A stretch of DNA of 64,000 nt from JBHHUI01 sp965248775. GTDB lineage: Bacteria; Chloroflexota; Anaerolineae; Anaerolineales; JBHHUI01. The stretch spans positions 5,208,001 through 5,272,000 of the forward strand of contig OZ252150.1 of assembly GCA_965248775.1 (NCBI GenBank), written 5' to 3'. The notes beneath the pieces are model-generated. The model saw nothing but the letters and a program-made list of their open reading frames with translations. It did no database searches and was not told the origin of the DNA. Positions 44,381 through 51,872 of this stretch are shown one piece after another. Within the stretch, counting starts at the first letter, position 1. Every line of letters starts with the position of its first letter. Position numbers and translations under genes: made by a program.

Positions 44381-44874
44381 AATATATAACAACCGTTGGC
44401 GAGAAGACGTATGTCATCGAGGTCAACGACGACCAACATGTGACGGTGGATGACAAGACGTACGAGATTGATTTTCAGCCGGTCGGGGATCAGCCGATCT
44501 ATTCGCTTCTGATAGCAGGCCGCTCGTACGAAGCCCATGTTGAGTTGACGAATGAAGCTTGGCAAGTTCTCCACGCAGGTAATCTGTATGAAGTTATCGT
44601 CATGGATGAACGCGCACAGCGCCTGGCGCAAGCGGGTGGTGGCACATTGGCACAATCGGGTGAGTTTGCACTCAAAGCGTCAATGCCCGGTCTTGTAGTT
44701 AGTTCACCAGTCGAAGTTGATCAGGAAGTGGAAAAGGGTGACATTCTTGTCATCCTCGAATCGATGAAGATGCAGAATGAATTGAAGGCCTCGCGTGCCG
44801 GCACTGTCGTAAGTGTGCGTATACAGGAAGGCGACAGCGTGGAACAAAATCAGATATTAGTTGTACTGAACTGA
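44377..44874 (+). CDS. biotin carboxyl carrier protein
   Basis: 165 residues from the ATG at 44377, which overlaps the stop of the biotin carboxylase gene (ATGA). The N-terminal part (1-90) is a domain typical of carboxylase linkers; the biotinyl domain (about 97-165) has the motif ILESMKMQNELKA with biotin attached to K131. Together with the two upstream genes it makes a three-subunit acyl-CoA carboxylase. Start-stop overlap suggests tight stoichiometry. Confidence 0.94.
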   Translation: MKYITTVGEKTYVIEVNDDQHVTVDDKTYEIDFQPVGDQPIYSLLIAGRSYEAHVELTNEAWQVLHAGNLYEVIVMDERAQRLAQAGGGTLAQSGEFALKASMPGLVVSSPVEVDQEVEKGDILVILESMKMQNELKASRAGTVVSVRIQEGDSVEQNQILVVLN

Positions 44875-44886
44875 GGTCCTGTTACG

Positions 44887-45834
44887 ATGAGTGTATTGTT
44901 GCCCAGCCCCCCTAGTCACGGACTGGCGTCCGCGCCACCCAGTCCCGGGAGTACTGGGCCGGGGGGACATGGCGGTGGCTGGACGGGGAAAGGAAACCAT
45001 ATCGCAGTCATCGGGGCGGGTACGATGGGGAGTGGCATTACGCAGGTGGTCGCAACCTCTGGATTTAACGTCACGCTGATCGATGTAGTCCCCGAACAGC
45101 TTTCAAAAGCTCTGACCGGTCTCCGCGAGTCAATTGAAAAGTTGCACAGCAAGAAACGCATTACAGATGAGCAACTTGCCGGGCTGGAAAATATTCAGAC
45201 GGCAGATTCTTTGCAGGCTGTTTCGGCTGCAGATTTCGTCATCGAAGCTGCGACCGAAGACACTGATCTGAAGACAAGGATTTTCCGAGAACTGGATTCT
45301 CTCATGGCTCCGGAGATAATTCTCGCCAGCAATACTTCTTCCATCCCACTAACAGGAATTGCTGCGGCCACCGGTCGCCCGGAGAACGTGATCGGCATGC
45401 ACTTCTTCAATCCAGTTCCGCTCATGCCTTTGGTCGAAGTAATTCGCGGGCTTGCAACCTCCGATGAAACAAATGCAACAGTGCTGGAGCTGACAAAGCG
45501 CCTCGGAAAAACGCCTGTGGAGGTCAACGATTCACCAGGTTTCATCTCAAACCGAATATTGTGTCCGATGTTAAACGAGGCCGTTTATACCCTGATGGAA
45601 GGAGTTGGAACGCCTGAGGCGATTGACGATGTGATGAAGCTCGGGATGAACCATCCGATGGGGCCATTGGCGTTGACGGATCTCATCGGGCTGGATGTGG
45701 TGCTGAATGTGATGGAAGTGCTGCACCGCGAGCTTGGTGAGGATAAGTACCGCCCCTGTCCACTACTACGCAAAATGGTGGCGGCCGGTTATCTGGGCCG
45801 CAAAACTGGCAGAGGCTTCTACGAATATTCTTAA
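44887..45834 (+). CDS. 3-hydroxyacyl-CoA dehydrogenase (3-hydroxybutyryl-CoA type)
   Basis: 315 residues. It has the NAD fold motif VIGAGTMGSGI (GxGxxG, about 41-51), the dimer-domain signature HFFNPVPLMPLVEVIRG with catalytic His, and NDSPGFISNRIL. The first 37 residues (a Pro/Gly/Ser-rich stretch) are unlike the family; a later start is not available before IAVIGAG except in poor context, so the tail may be real and disordered. Role: NAD-dependent oxidation of 3-hydroxyacyl-CoA in beta-oxidation. It follows the carrier protein gene by 12 bases, with GAGGT as ribosome site. Confidence 0.94.
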   Translation: MSVLLPSPPSHGLASAPPSPGSTGPGGHGGGWTGKGNHIAVIGAGTMGSGITQVVATSGFNVTLIDVVPEQLSKALTGLRESIEKLHSKKRITDEQLAGLENIQTADSLQAVSAADFVIEAATEDTDLKTRIFRELDSLMAPEIILASNTSSIPLTGIAAATGRPENVIGMHFFNPVPLMPLVEVIRGLATSDETNATVLELTKRLGKTPVEVNDSPGFISNRILCPMLNEAVYTLMEGVGTPEAIDDVMKLGMNHPMGPLALTDLIGLDVVLNVMEVLHRELGEDKYRPCPLLRKMVAAGYLGRKTGRGFYEYS

Positions 45835-45877
45835 CTGATTGGCATTTTGTCAGCAAACCCAGCATTAATTCTTCTTT

Positions 45878-46021
45878 ATAAGCTGCTCCTTCAGTTGCGC
45901 CATGCCCCGGCAGATCCAAACAATTCACCTGCGTAGTAAGCGTCAATGCAGGCAATCGCTTCAGCCAAACTCGTGATGATTGACCGGCGCTGTGAGCGCT
46001 CTCGAAGAGTCTTCGAATGGA
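45878..46021 (-). pseudogene. remnant of an alpha/beta hydrolase N-terminus
   Basis: Minus-strand codons read SAHSAGQSSRVWLKRLPA and then CLDLPGHGATEGAAY, matching the start of alpha/beta hydrolases (HGxGxSSxVWxxQLPAL...DLPGHGxS). The oxyanion HG has become HS and the rest of the protein is absent. It lies in the 268-base gap 45835-46102 between the dehydrogenase and the thiolase-like genes. Confidence 0.55.
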
Positions 46022-46102
46022 ATTCATTGCAGGCTGGGATGAATTTATGAATCAATGTAAAGTGCACACGACGGGATTAGACTCAACAGCAGGAGTTAAA
46101 AA

Positions 46103-47248
46103 TTGCGTGCGGTGAGCATTGTTGGTACCGGTCAAGTGCCGGTCGAAAAATCATATGCCGATAGTCTGCGCGTTCTCGGCGCGCGGGTCGTTCAAATGGC
46201 GATGGAAGACGCAGGAGTTGAAGCGGTGGGTGCACTCATTGCCAGCAATATGTTGAGCGATGAACTACAAGGGCAGAAACACATCGCTGCTCTTATTGCG
46301 GATGAAGCCGGTTTGGCTGGAGTCGAAGCATTACAAGTGCGGGCTGCAACTGCCACCGGCGCTGCTGCACTCCGAATGGCGTACCTGACCGTGGCTAGCG
46401 GCGAAGCCGATCTGGCAGTGGCAGTGGGTGTCGAAAAAATGAGTGGCGGAGGTGTCACACCGGTAATGGCAAAGGCACTGGATGCCGAACGCGAGGTCCC
46501 GGATGGGGCAACCCTCATTAGCCAGAACGCTAAGCTTATGCGTATGTATTTGGATAAATACCGCGTGCCGGAAGATGGACTCATTAATTTCGCAGTAAAC
46601 GCACACCGCAATGCCCGCCACAATCCGAATGCCCGTTTCCGCGAGCGTACGTTTACTGCCCGGCAAGTGCGCACTTCTCGCATGGTATATCCACCGTTGC
46701 GCCTGATGGACTGCTCACCGATATATGATGGTGCTGCTGCAGTTGTACTTGCCCCGCAGCAGGAGGCGCGCGCATTTACAAGTCAGCCTGTGCATATTCT
46801 GGCTTCCAGCGTTGCCACCGATCGTTTTCGGATTGATGATCGTGATGACCCTCTACATTTGGAGGCTTCCTTTCAATCGGCCCAGGAGGCCTTCCGGCGC
46901 GCGAATGTCAATCGCGAAGATGTGAGTTTCTTTGAGTTACACGATGCCTTCAGCATCATGGCTTGTCTCTTGTTAGAGGCAGTGGGATTTGCAGAGGCCG
47001 GTGAAGGTTGGCGGCTGGCAGCAGAGAAAGCCATTTGGCTGCGCGGCAGGGTGCCCGTAGCGACGATGGGTGGGTTGAAAGCTCGCGGTCACCCAATTGG
47101 TGCAACTGCGCTGTATCAGACCTGTGAGATCATTTTGCAATTGACCGGGCGGGCAGGAAAAAACCAGTTGCGAAACCCAGAGATAGGCCTCTTGCAAAGT
47201 GTGGGTGGAGCAGCGTCCACTGTATTAACCCACTTGTTTGGGGTGTAG
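46103..47248 (+). CDS. thiolase-like protein lacking the catalytic cysteine
   Basis: 381 residues from a TTG start with AGGAG seven bases upstream. It has the thiolase fold: VSIVGTGQVPVEK, GEADLAVAVGVEKMS, HDAFSIM and KARGHPIGATALYQ with the catalytic His. But at the nucleophile site, where relatives have A-C-A-S-G, this protein reads RAATATGAAALR, so Cys is replaced by Thr. The second catalytic Cys near the C-terminus is also missing (SVGGAASTV). It is most like archaeal/SCP2-type thiolase-domain proteins. So it is probably not an ordinary thiolase; a binding or structural role, or an altered acyltransfer, is possible. Confidence 0.82.
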   Translation: MRAVSIVGTGQVPVEKSYADSLRVLGARVVQMAMEDAGVEAVGALIASNMLSDELQGQKHIAALIADEAGLAGVEALQVRAATATGAAALRMAYLTVASGEADLAVAVGVEKMSGGGVTPVMAKALDAEREVPDGATLISQNAKLMRMYLDKYRVPEDGLINFAVNAHRNARHNPNARFRERTFTARQVRTSRMVYPPLRLMDCSPIYDGAAAVVLAPQQEARAFTSQPVHILASSVATDRFRIDDRDDPLHLEASFQSAQEAFRRANVNREDVSFFELHDAFSIMACLLLEAVGFAEAGEGWRLAAEKAIWLRGRVPVATMGGLKARGHPIGATALYQTCEIILQLTGRAGKNQLRNPEIGLLQSVGGAASTVLTHLFGV

Positions 47249-47387
47249 AATTCACCTACTTTGTAGAGAATTATCACACTAACATAATGTTGCAAAACTC
47301 CATCGATAAGATCATTGCGGCTGTGCGCCAAATTATTCATATATCATTTTCTTCGACCGTGGCGACGTCGTCAAAGGAGTAACGTTT

Positions 47388-49043
47388 ATGAGAAGTACAT
47401 CTGACATTTCAACTGCATACCAGCAATGGCTCAGCGAAACGCGTCAGCCAGCAGTCGAGCGTGTCTCGGAGCGTAGAGATGAGTTTGAAACTTCATCCGG
47501 AATTCCATTTGACCCACTCGGAATGCCCAGCGAACGCGATTATCTTACAGAGCTTAACTTTCCTGGTGAGTACCCTTACACGCGCGGCGTGCAACCCACA
47601 ATGTACCGTAGCCGCTTGTGGACTATGCGCCAGTATGCTGGTTTTGGATCGGCCGAAGAATCAAACGTGCGCTATCGATTCTTACTGGCTCGCGGCCAGT
47701 CCGGCCTATCAGTTGCCTTTGATCTGCCCACGCAGATCGGCTATGACCCGGATCATACGCTCGCACTTGGAGAGGTGGGCAAGTCTGGCGTATCGATCTC
47801 GACACTGGATGATATGGTGCAACTGTTTGAAGAGATTCCCCTGGATCAGGTCAGCACAAGTATGACCATTAATGCACCAGCCGCGATTCTACTTGCGATG
47901 TATATCGCAGCTGGGAAAAAGCAGGGCGTGGAACTGAAACAATTGCGGGGCACAATTCAAAACGATATTTTGAAGGAGTACCTTGCACGCGGTACATATA
48001 TTTTCCCGCCCCGTCCGGCCATGCGTTTAATTACGGATGTGTTTCGCTTCTGTCATGAGTATGTGCCGAGCTGGAATACAATCAGCATCTCAGGATATCA
48101 CATCCGCGAGGCGGGCAGTACGGCGGTACAGGAGGTTGCGTTCACATTGGCCGATGGCATTGCATATGTGCAGGCTGCGCTTGATGTAGGCTTGGATGTG
48201 GATACATTCGGTCCGCAGTTGGCATTTTTCTTTAATGCGCACAATCAGTTTCTGGAAGAGATTGCCAAATTCCGCGCTGCTCGTCGCATGTGGGCGCGAA
48301 TCATGCGTGAACGTTTTGGAGCCCAAAATCCCAAGAGCATGATGCTCAGGTTTCATACCCAAACGGGTGGAAGTACGCTCACCGCACAACAACCAGAGAA
48401 CAATGTGGCGCGGGTTGCCATGCAAGCGCTCGCCGCTGTCTTGGGAGGAACGCAGAGCCTGCATACCAACGGCATGGATGAGGCCTTACAGTTACCTACG
48501 GAAAAAGCAGCCCGGATCGCGCTGCGCACGCAACAAGTGATTGCTCACGAAGCCGGCGTAGCTGAGGCTGTCGATCCTCTGGCCGGGAGTTACGTGATTG
48601 AAGCCCTTACGGATGAAATTGAGAGCCGCGCTTTCAAATATATAGAACGCATCGATGAGATGGGCGGGGCGCTCGCAGCCATTGAGTCTGGCTATATGCA
48701 GCGCGAAATTCAGGAGTCAGCCTATACCTATCAACAGGCAGTCGAACGAGGTGAGCAAATCATCGTCGGCGTAAACGAATTTGCAAGCGGAGAAGCGCCT
48801 CAGATTGAGCGACTGGTGATTGATCCGGCGATAGAGCAGCGGCAAAGGGAAAAGGTTGCGGCGGTACGTGCGCGTCGCGATAACGAGCGTGCGAGTGCAC
48901 TATGTCAACAAGTTGCCAATACTGCGCGCGGCACGGAAAACCTTTTGCCGGTTTTTATCGAATGCGTTGAAAACGATGTAACGCTCGGTGAAATTTGCGA
49001 TGCTCTGCGCGCAGAATGGGGGGAATATCGGGCTGCGGAATAG
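47388..49043 (+). CDS. mcmA: methylmalonyl-CoA mutase large (alpha) subunit, no B12 domain
   Basis: 551 residues, the length of archaeal-type large subunits. The substrate barrel has GVQPTMYRSRLWTMRQYAGFG, with the Tyr of TMY and the Arg of IFPPRPAMR that bind the carboxylate in methylmalonyl-CoA mutases; isobutyryl-CoA mutases differ there. Further signatures: LSVAFDLPTQIGYD, NTISISGYHIREAG, MMLRFHTQTGGSTLTAQQPENN. The cobalamin-binding domain (DxHxxG) is absent and must come from a separate small subunit outside the window. It converts methylmalonyl-CoA to succinyl-CoA. The ribosome site AAAGGAG precedes the ATG. Confidence 0.95.
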   Translation: MRSTSDISTAYQQWLSETRQPAVERVSERRDEFETSSGIPFDPLGMPSERDYLTELNFPGEYPYTRGVQPTMYRSRLWTMRQYAGFGSAEESNVRYRFLLARGQSGLSVAFDLPTQIGYDPDHTLALGEVGKSGVSISTLDDMVQLFEEIPLDQVSTSMTINAPAAILLAMYIAAGKKQGVELKQLRGTIQNDILKEYLARGTYIFPPRPAMRLITDVFRFCHEYVPSWNTISISGYHIREAGSTAVQEVAFTLADGIAYVQAALDVGLDVDTFGPQLAFFFNAHNQFLEEIAKFRAARRMWARIMRERFGAQNPKSMMLRFHTQTGGSTLTAQQPENNVARVAMQALAAVLGGTQSLHTNGMDEALQLPTEKAARIALRTQQVIAHEAGVAEAVDPLAGSYVIEALTDEIESRAFKYIERIDEMGGALAAIESGYMQREIQESAYTYQQAVERGEQIIVGVNEFASGEAPQIERLVIDPAIEQRQREKVAAVRARRDNERASALCQQVANTARGTENLLPVFIECVENDVTLGEICDALRAEWGEYRAAE

Positions 49044-49056
49044 AGATGCCTCGCTT

Positions 49057-49479
49057 ATGACTCAAAATTCTAAAATCACCCGGCTCAACCACATCGCTCT
49101 TGCCGTGGAAGATATTGATACGGCGCTGAATTTTTGGCAAACTACATTGGGCTTAATGTTGGAACGCGTTGAGCATGTTCCTTCCCAAAACGCACAAGTC
49201 GCTTTCTTGCAGGTCGGAGACAGTGAGATCGAATTGGTGCAGCCGACCTCCGCTGAGACCGGTCTGGCAAAATATCTGGCGAAACGTGGTCCGGGCATGC
49301 ACCATATTGCATTGGAGGTCGACGATCTCGATGCGAAGCTGGTTCGCCTAAAAGAGCGCGGTGTGCGGTTGATCAATGAAAGCCCAGTGAAAGCTGCCGG
49401 AGGCAATCGGGCGGTATTTATCCATCCTGAGAGCGCCTTCGGAGTGCTCATCGAGCTTTATGAGATCGGAGAGCAGTAA
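49057..49479 (+). CDS. mce: methylmalonyl-CoA epimerase
   Basis: 140 residues from ATG 49057, 13 bases after the mutase stop; the frame continues upstream but overlaps the mutase. It belongs to the vicinal oxygen chelate fold, with metal ligands His in LNHIALAVEDI and GMHHIALEVDD, and Glu in GVLIELYE. It interconverts the 2S and 2R forms of methylmalonyl-CoA. The position directly after the mutase gene confirms the propionyl-CoA to succinyl-CoA pathway. Confidence 0.96.
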   Translation: MTQNSKITRLNHIALAVEDIDTALNFWQTTLGLMLERVEHVPSQNAQVAFLQVGDSEIELVQPTSAETGLAKYLAKRGPGMHHIALEVDDLDAKLVRLKERGVRLINESPVKAAGGNRAVFIHPESAFGVLIELYEIGEQ

Positions 49480-49547
49480 AGAGTTCTCACCGCCAACCAC
49501 GCAGCCCCAATCTCCAATTTCTCCTCCGGCGCAGCGCTGCACAATTA

Positions 49548-49556
49548 TGCTAGAAT
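49548..49556 (+). promoter_or_regulatory. extended -10 box before the small membrane protein gene
   Basis: TGCTAGAAT at 49548-49556 just before the ATG at 49564; the seven-base leader implies a near-leaderless transcript. No clear -35. Confidence 0.45.
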
Positions 49557-49563
49557 TTCGTGC

Positions 49564-49932
49564 ATGAATATCTTACATGGTCAATTCGTTACAACCTTGC
49601 TTATCTATACAGGAGCGCTCGCCCTGTGGAGCTTCTACCTGTACTTTCGCAAACGCGAAATCAATTCCAGCTTTCTTGGAGCGCTTGCTATTGATGCCGT
49701 GCTCTTTACTTTCCAATTCGTTTTCGGTCTGGTGCTCGTCCTGCAGGTTGGAATTGGCTCAATCCGTTGGGTACATATCCTCTACGGGTCAGTTGGACTC
49801 ATCACGATACCGGCCCTGTATCTATATACAAAAGGGCGCACCACATATCACGAAGCATTGGCTTACGGCATAATGTTGCTCTTCCTGATCGGCGTTGTGC
49901 TTCGGGCTGCCGGCTCGGCGCGTCTGGGTTAA
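49564..49932 (+). CDS. four-helix membrane protein, function unknown
   Basis: 122 residues with four hydrophobic helices (about 8-26, 37-61, 68-86, 97-115). Basic residues after helix 1 (FRKREINS) suggest the N-terminus faces outside. I do not recognise the family. No ribosome site is evident, and the -10-like box lies only seven bases upstream. Confidence 0.7.
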   Translation: MNILHGQFVTTLLIYTGALALWSFYLYFRKREINSSFLGALAIDAVLFTFQFVFGLVLVLQVGIGSIRWVHILYGSVGLITIPALYLYTKGRTTYHEALAYGIMLLFLIGVVLRAAGSARLG

Positions 49933-49992
49933 ATTCAACTGCCCCGGCAACGAAGGGTAAGTCAGCTTTCTTTCACTGCAACGCTTTTATTT

Positions 49993-50271
49993 GTGGCCGC
50001 CTACGTAGCAGTTCTCGAATCAACGCCGGGTGATCTAGCTCCACCCTCACCAATGCTCAACCCAACAGCTCTCGGGTCGCAAGTCCCACAAAGGCATATA
50101 AGGGCTATCACCATCCAGATGGATGTTACATCGAATATCCACACGCATGTAGAGGATACTCACCTGCCGGGTGTGCGGGCGTTATTTGATATGGTCTTGT
50201 CCGAACTGGCCGGCGAAGCAAGCAAGTTCACGAGCGTCGCAGAAGGCTTGATCGCGGCCGACGCGCCCTGA
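49993..50271 (+). CDS. doubtful small ORF
   Basis: 92 residues from a GTG start, or about 72 from the ATG at 50053. The C-terminal half (LPGVRALFDMVLSELAGEASKF) could be helical, but no family or ribosome site is recognisable. It lies in the 464-base gap 49933-50396; this is the only candidate there. Confidence 0.25.
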   Translation: MAAYVAVLESTPGDLAPPSPMLNPTALGSQVPQRHIRAITIQMDVTSNIHTHVEDTHLPGVRALFDMVLSELAGEASKFTSVAEGLIAADAP

Positions 50272-50368
50272 AATTGAAGGTTGCGGGGCTCCGACATAAT
50301 GAGTACTATTCGTTTATTCGATGAAACACCCGTAGTATTTAGGCGGCGCTAGAATTTATCCGAAAGGG

Positions 50369-50392
50369 GGAGCCTCGCCGATGGAGGCTTCC
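50369..50392 (+). promoter_or_regulatory. hairpin sequestering the ribosome site of the CheY-like gene
   Basis: GGAGCCTC (50369-50376) pairs with GAGGCTTCC (50384-50392) with one bulged T. The GGAGG that would serve the ATG at 50397 is inside the stem, so it could limit translation. Confidence 0.4.
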
Positions 50393-50396
50393 AGCT

Positions 50397-50762
50397 ATGG
50401 CACGACATGTTCTGATCATTGACGACGAAGCGGAAACCTGCCGCATGCTCTCCACAGCATTGGAGTTGTTTGGATTCGAAACAGCGTCTGCCCTCTCCGG
50501 GTTGGAAGCGCTGGATATGATGAATGGATTCAAACCCGAGGCCATTGTGCTCGATTTAATGATGCCAGGAATTGATGGCTTTGAGGTGGCTCGGCGGGTA
50601 CGGGCAAACCCACAAACCCAATCTGCACCAATCGTTGTCGTTACTGCGATGGGCGAGGCAAGTGCCGAGCGACGTGCTCGAGAAGCAGGCGCGACAGAAT
50701 TTATGAATAAACCGATCGGCATTGCGGAGCTCGCTGACGCCATAAAGAAGCTGACGAACTAA
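50397..50762 (+). CDS. single-domain response regulator (CheY-like)
   Basis: 121 residues, receiver domain only. D9/D10 acidic pair in LIIDDEAE, phospho-acceptor D53 in IVLDLMMPGIDG, T83 in VVVTAMGE and K105 in FMNKPIG. Without an output domain it must act by protein contact, as CheY or in a phosphorelay. No kinase gene is adjacent; the two orphan hybrid-free kinases at 59.7-63.5 kb are possible partners (inference). A hairpin covers its ribosome site. The LysM protein gene follows. Confidence 0.93.
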   Translation: MARHVLIIDDEAETCRMLSTALELFGFETASALSGLEALDMMNGFKPEAIVLDLMMPGIDGFEVARRVRANPQTQSAPIVVVTAMGEASAERRAREAGATEFMNKPIGIAELADAIKKLTN

Positions 50763-50848
50763 ACCTCCTACTGTTCATACCTTTTTGGGGCTTAGCACGG
50801 CTCCGTCTCCATTTAATTATCGCCATTTCCATAGCCAGCAGTCTGATA

Positions 50849-51664
50849 TTGTTCTTGCCGGGTATGTCAGTGAACGCTGCCCCTGCTCTCGATATTACTT
50901 ATACTGTCCAACCGGGCGATAATCTACAAAAGATAGCGGACAGGTTTGGGGTCACATTGGATACTTTGGTGACGGCCAACGACATCAGCGATCCAAACAA
51001 TATCGGCGCTGGACAACAACTTGTCGTTCCGGTCGATTCATCTTCGGATCAGGACAACTTGGCAACGGAGCAAGAGCCGGCAGCGGTGACCTCCAACAGG
51101 ACAACGAGCTATGTTGTTCGTTCGGGCGATAATCTTTATCGAATTGCAACGCGGTACGACATTGAAATTGATGTTATTCGCGACGCCAATGATCTGTCCA
51201 ATGATACGATCTTCATTGGGCAATTACTCACTATCCCGGTAGCAATATCTGCAGAGACGGTTGACCATGATTACGCCGGCGCGATCTACGGCTCACCCGA
51301 ATACCTTGCTGCTCTCGACGAAGTGTTAGATTGGCTTGCCGCTAATGATTCGGAGTCCTTCGCACGATTGCAACAACATGTGTACAGTATTCAACCGAGC
51401 GGAGCTGGAAATCGGGCCTGGGCGCGCTTGCTCGGCAATACCTGCACCATAGAAATCCCTGTTGCTTCGTTACAACTTACTGCCTCTATCATTTATCACG
51501 AAGCAAGTCATTGCCAACAATGGTTTACCATTGGCATTGTGGATGAGGCTGCCGGCGAAGTATACGCATATAGCGAGCAGCTTGCGTTTATGCGCCGGCA
51601 TAATTTCAATCTGCAACTTATTCGCTTTTATGAATTAATCTATGCTGGCTTTGCTGCGCAATAA
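50849..51664 (+). CDS. exported LysM protein with HExxH motif, start uncertain
   Basis: From the TTG at 50849, 271 residues, but coding clearly continues upstream: RLRLHLIIAISIASSLIL precedes FLPGMSVNAAPA, a complete signal peptide, with no ATG, GTG or TTG available before it. So the true start is non-canonical or a base is wrong. Two LysM repeats (about 15-57 and 87-129) bind peptidoglycan-type glycans. The C-terminal domain (about 145-271) has ASIIYHEASHCQQW, an HExxH zinc-metalloprotease-like motif, with a possible third ligand Glu in DEAAGEVYAYSEQ. Likely a cell-wall-associated hydrolase; substrate unknown. The gap 51665-51872 after it is AT-rich with no gene. Confidence 0.78.
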   Translation: MFLPGMSVNAAPALDITYTVQPGDNLQKIADRFGVTLDTLVTANDISDPNNIGAGQQLVVPVDSSSDQDNLATEQEPAAVTSNRTTSYVVRSGDNLYRIATRYDIEIDVIRDANDLSNDTIFIGQLLTIPVAISAETVDHDYAGAIYGSPEYLAALDEVLDWLAANDSESFARLQQHVYSIQPSGAGNRAWARLLGNTCTIEIPVASLQLTASIIYHEASHCQQWFTIGIVDEAAGEVYAYSEQLAFMRRHNFNLQLIRFYELIYAGFAAQ

Positions 51665-51872
51665 ACACAGTTGCCACAAACTATCCTCGTTGTATATCCT
51701 CTATATAAACTAATAAGTGTGAATTGAAGTTGTGCAATTAATACTTAAAATTGGTTGACGCACTTATATAACACCTTTACAATGGCAACTCTATAGCAAT
51801 AGTCTAAATAACAGCGTGTTATATATTAATAGATGCACTCACTTTATCGATTGTGTTCGCTTATATTTAGTA

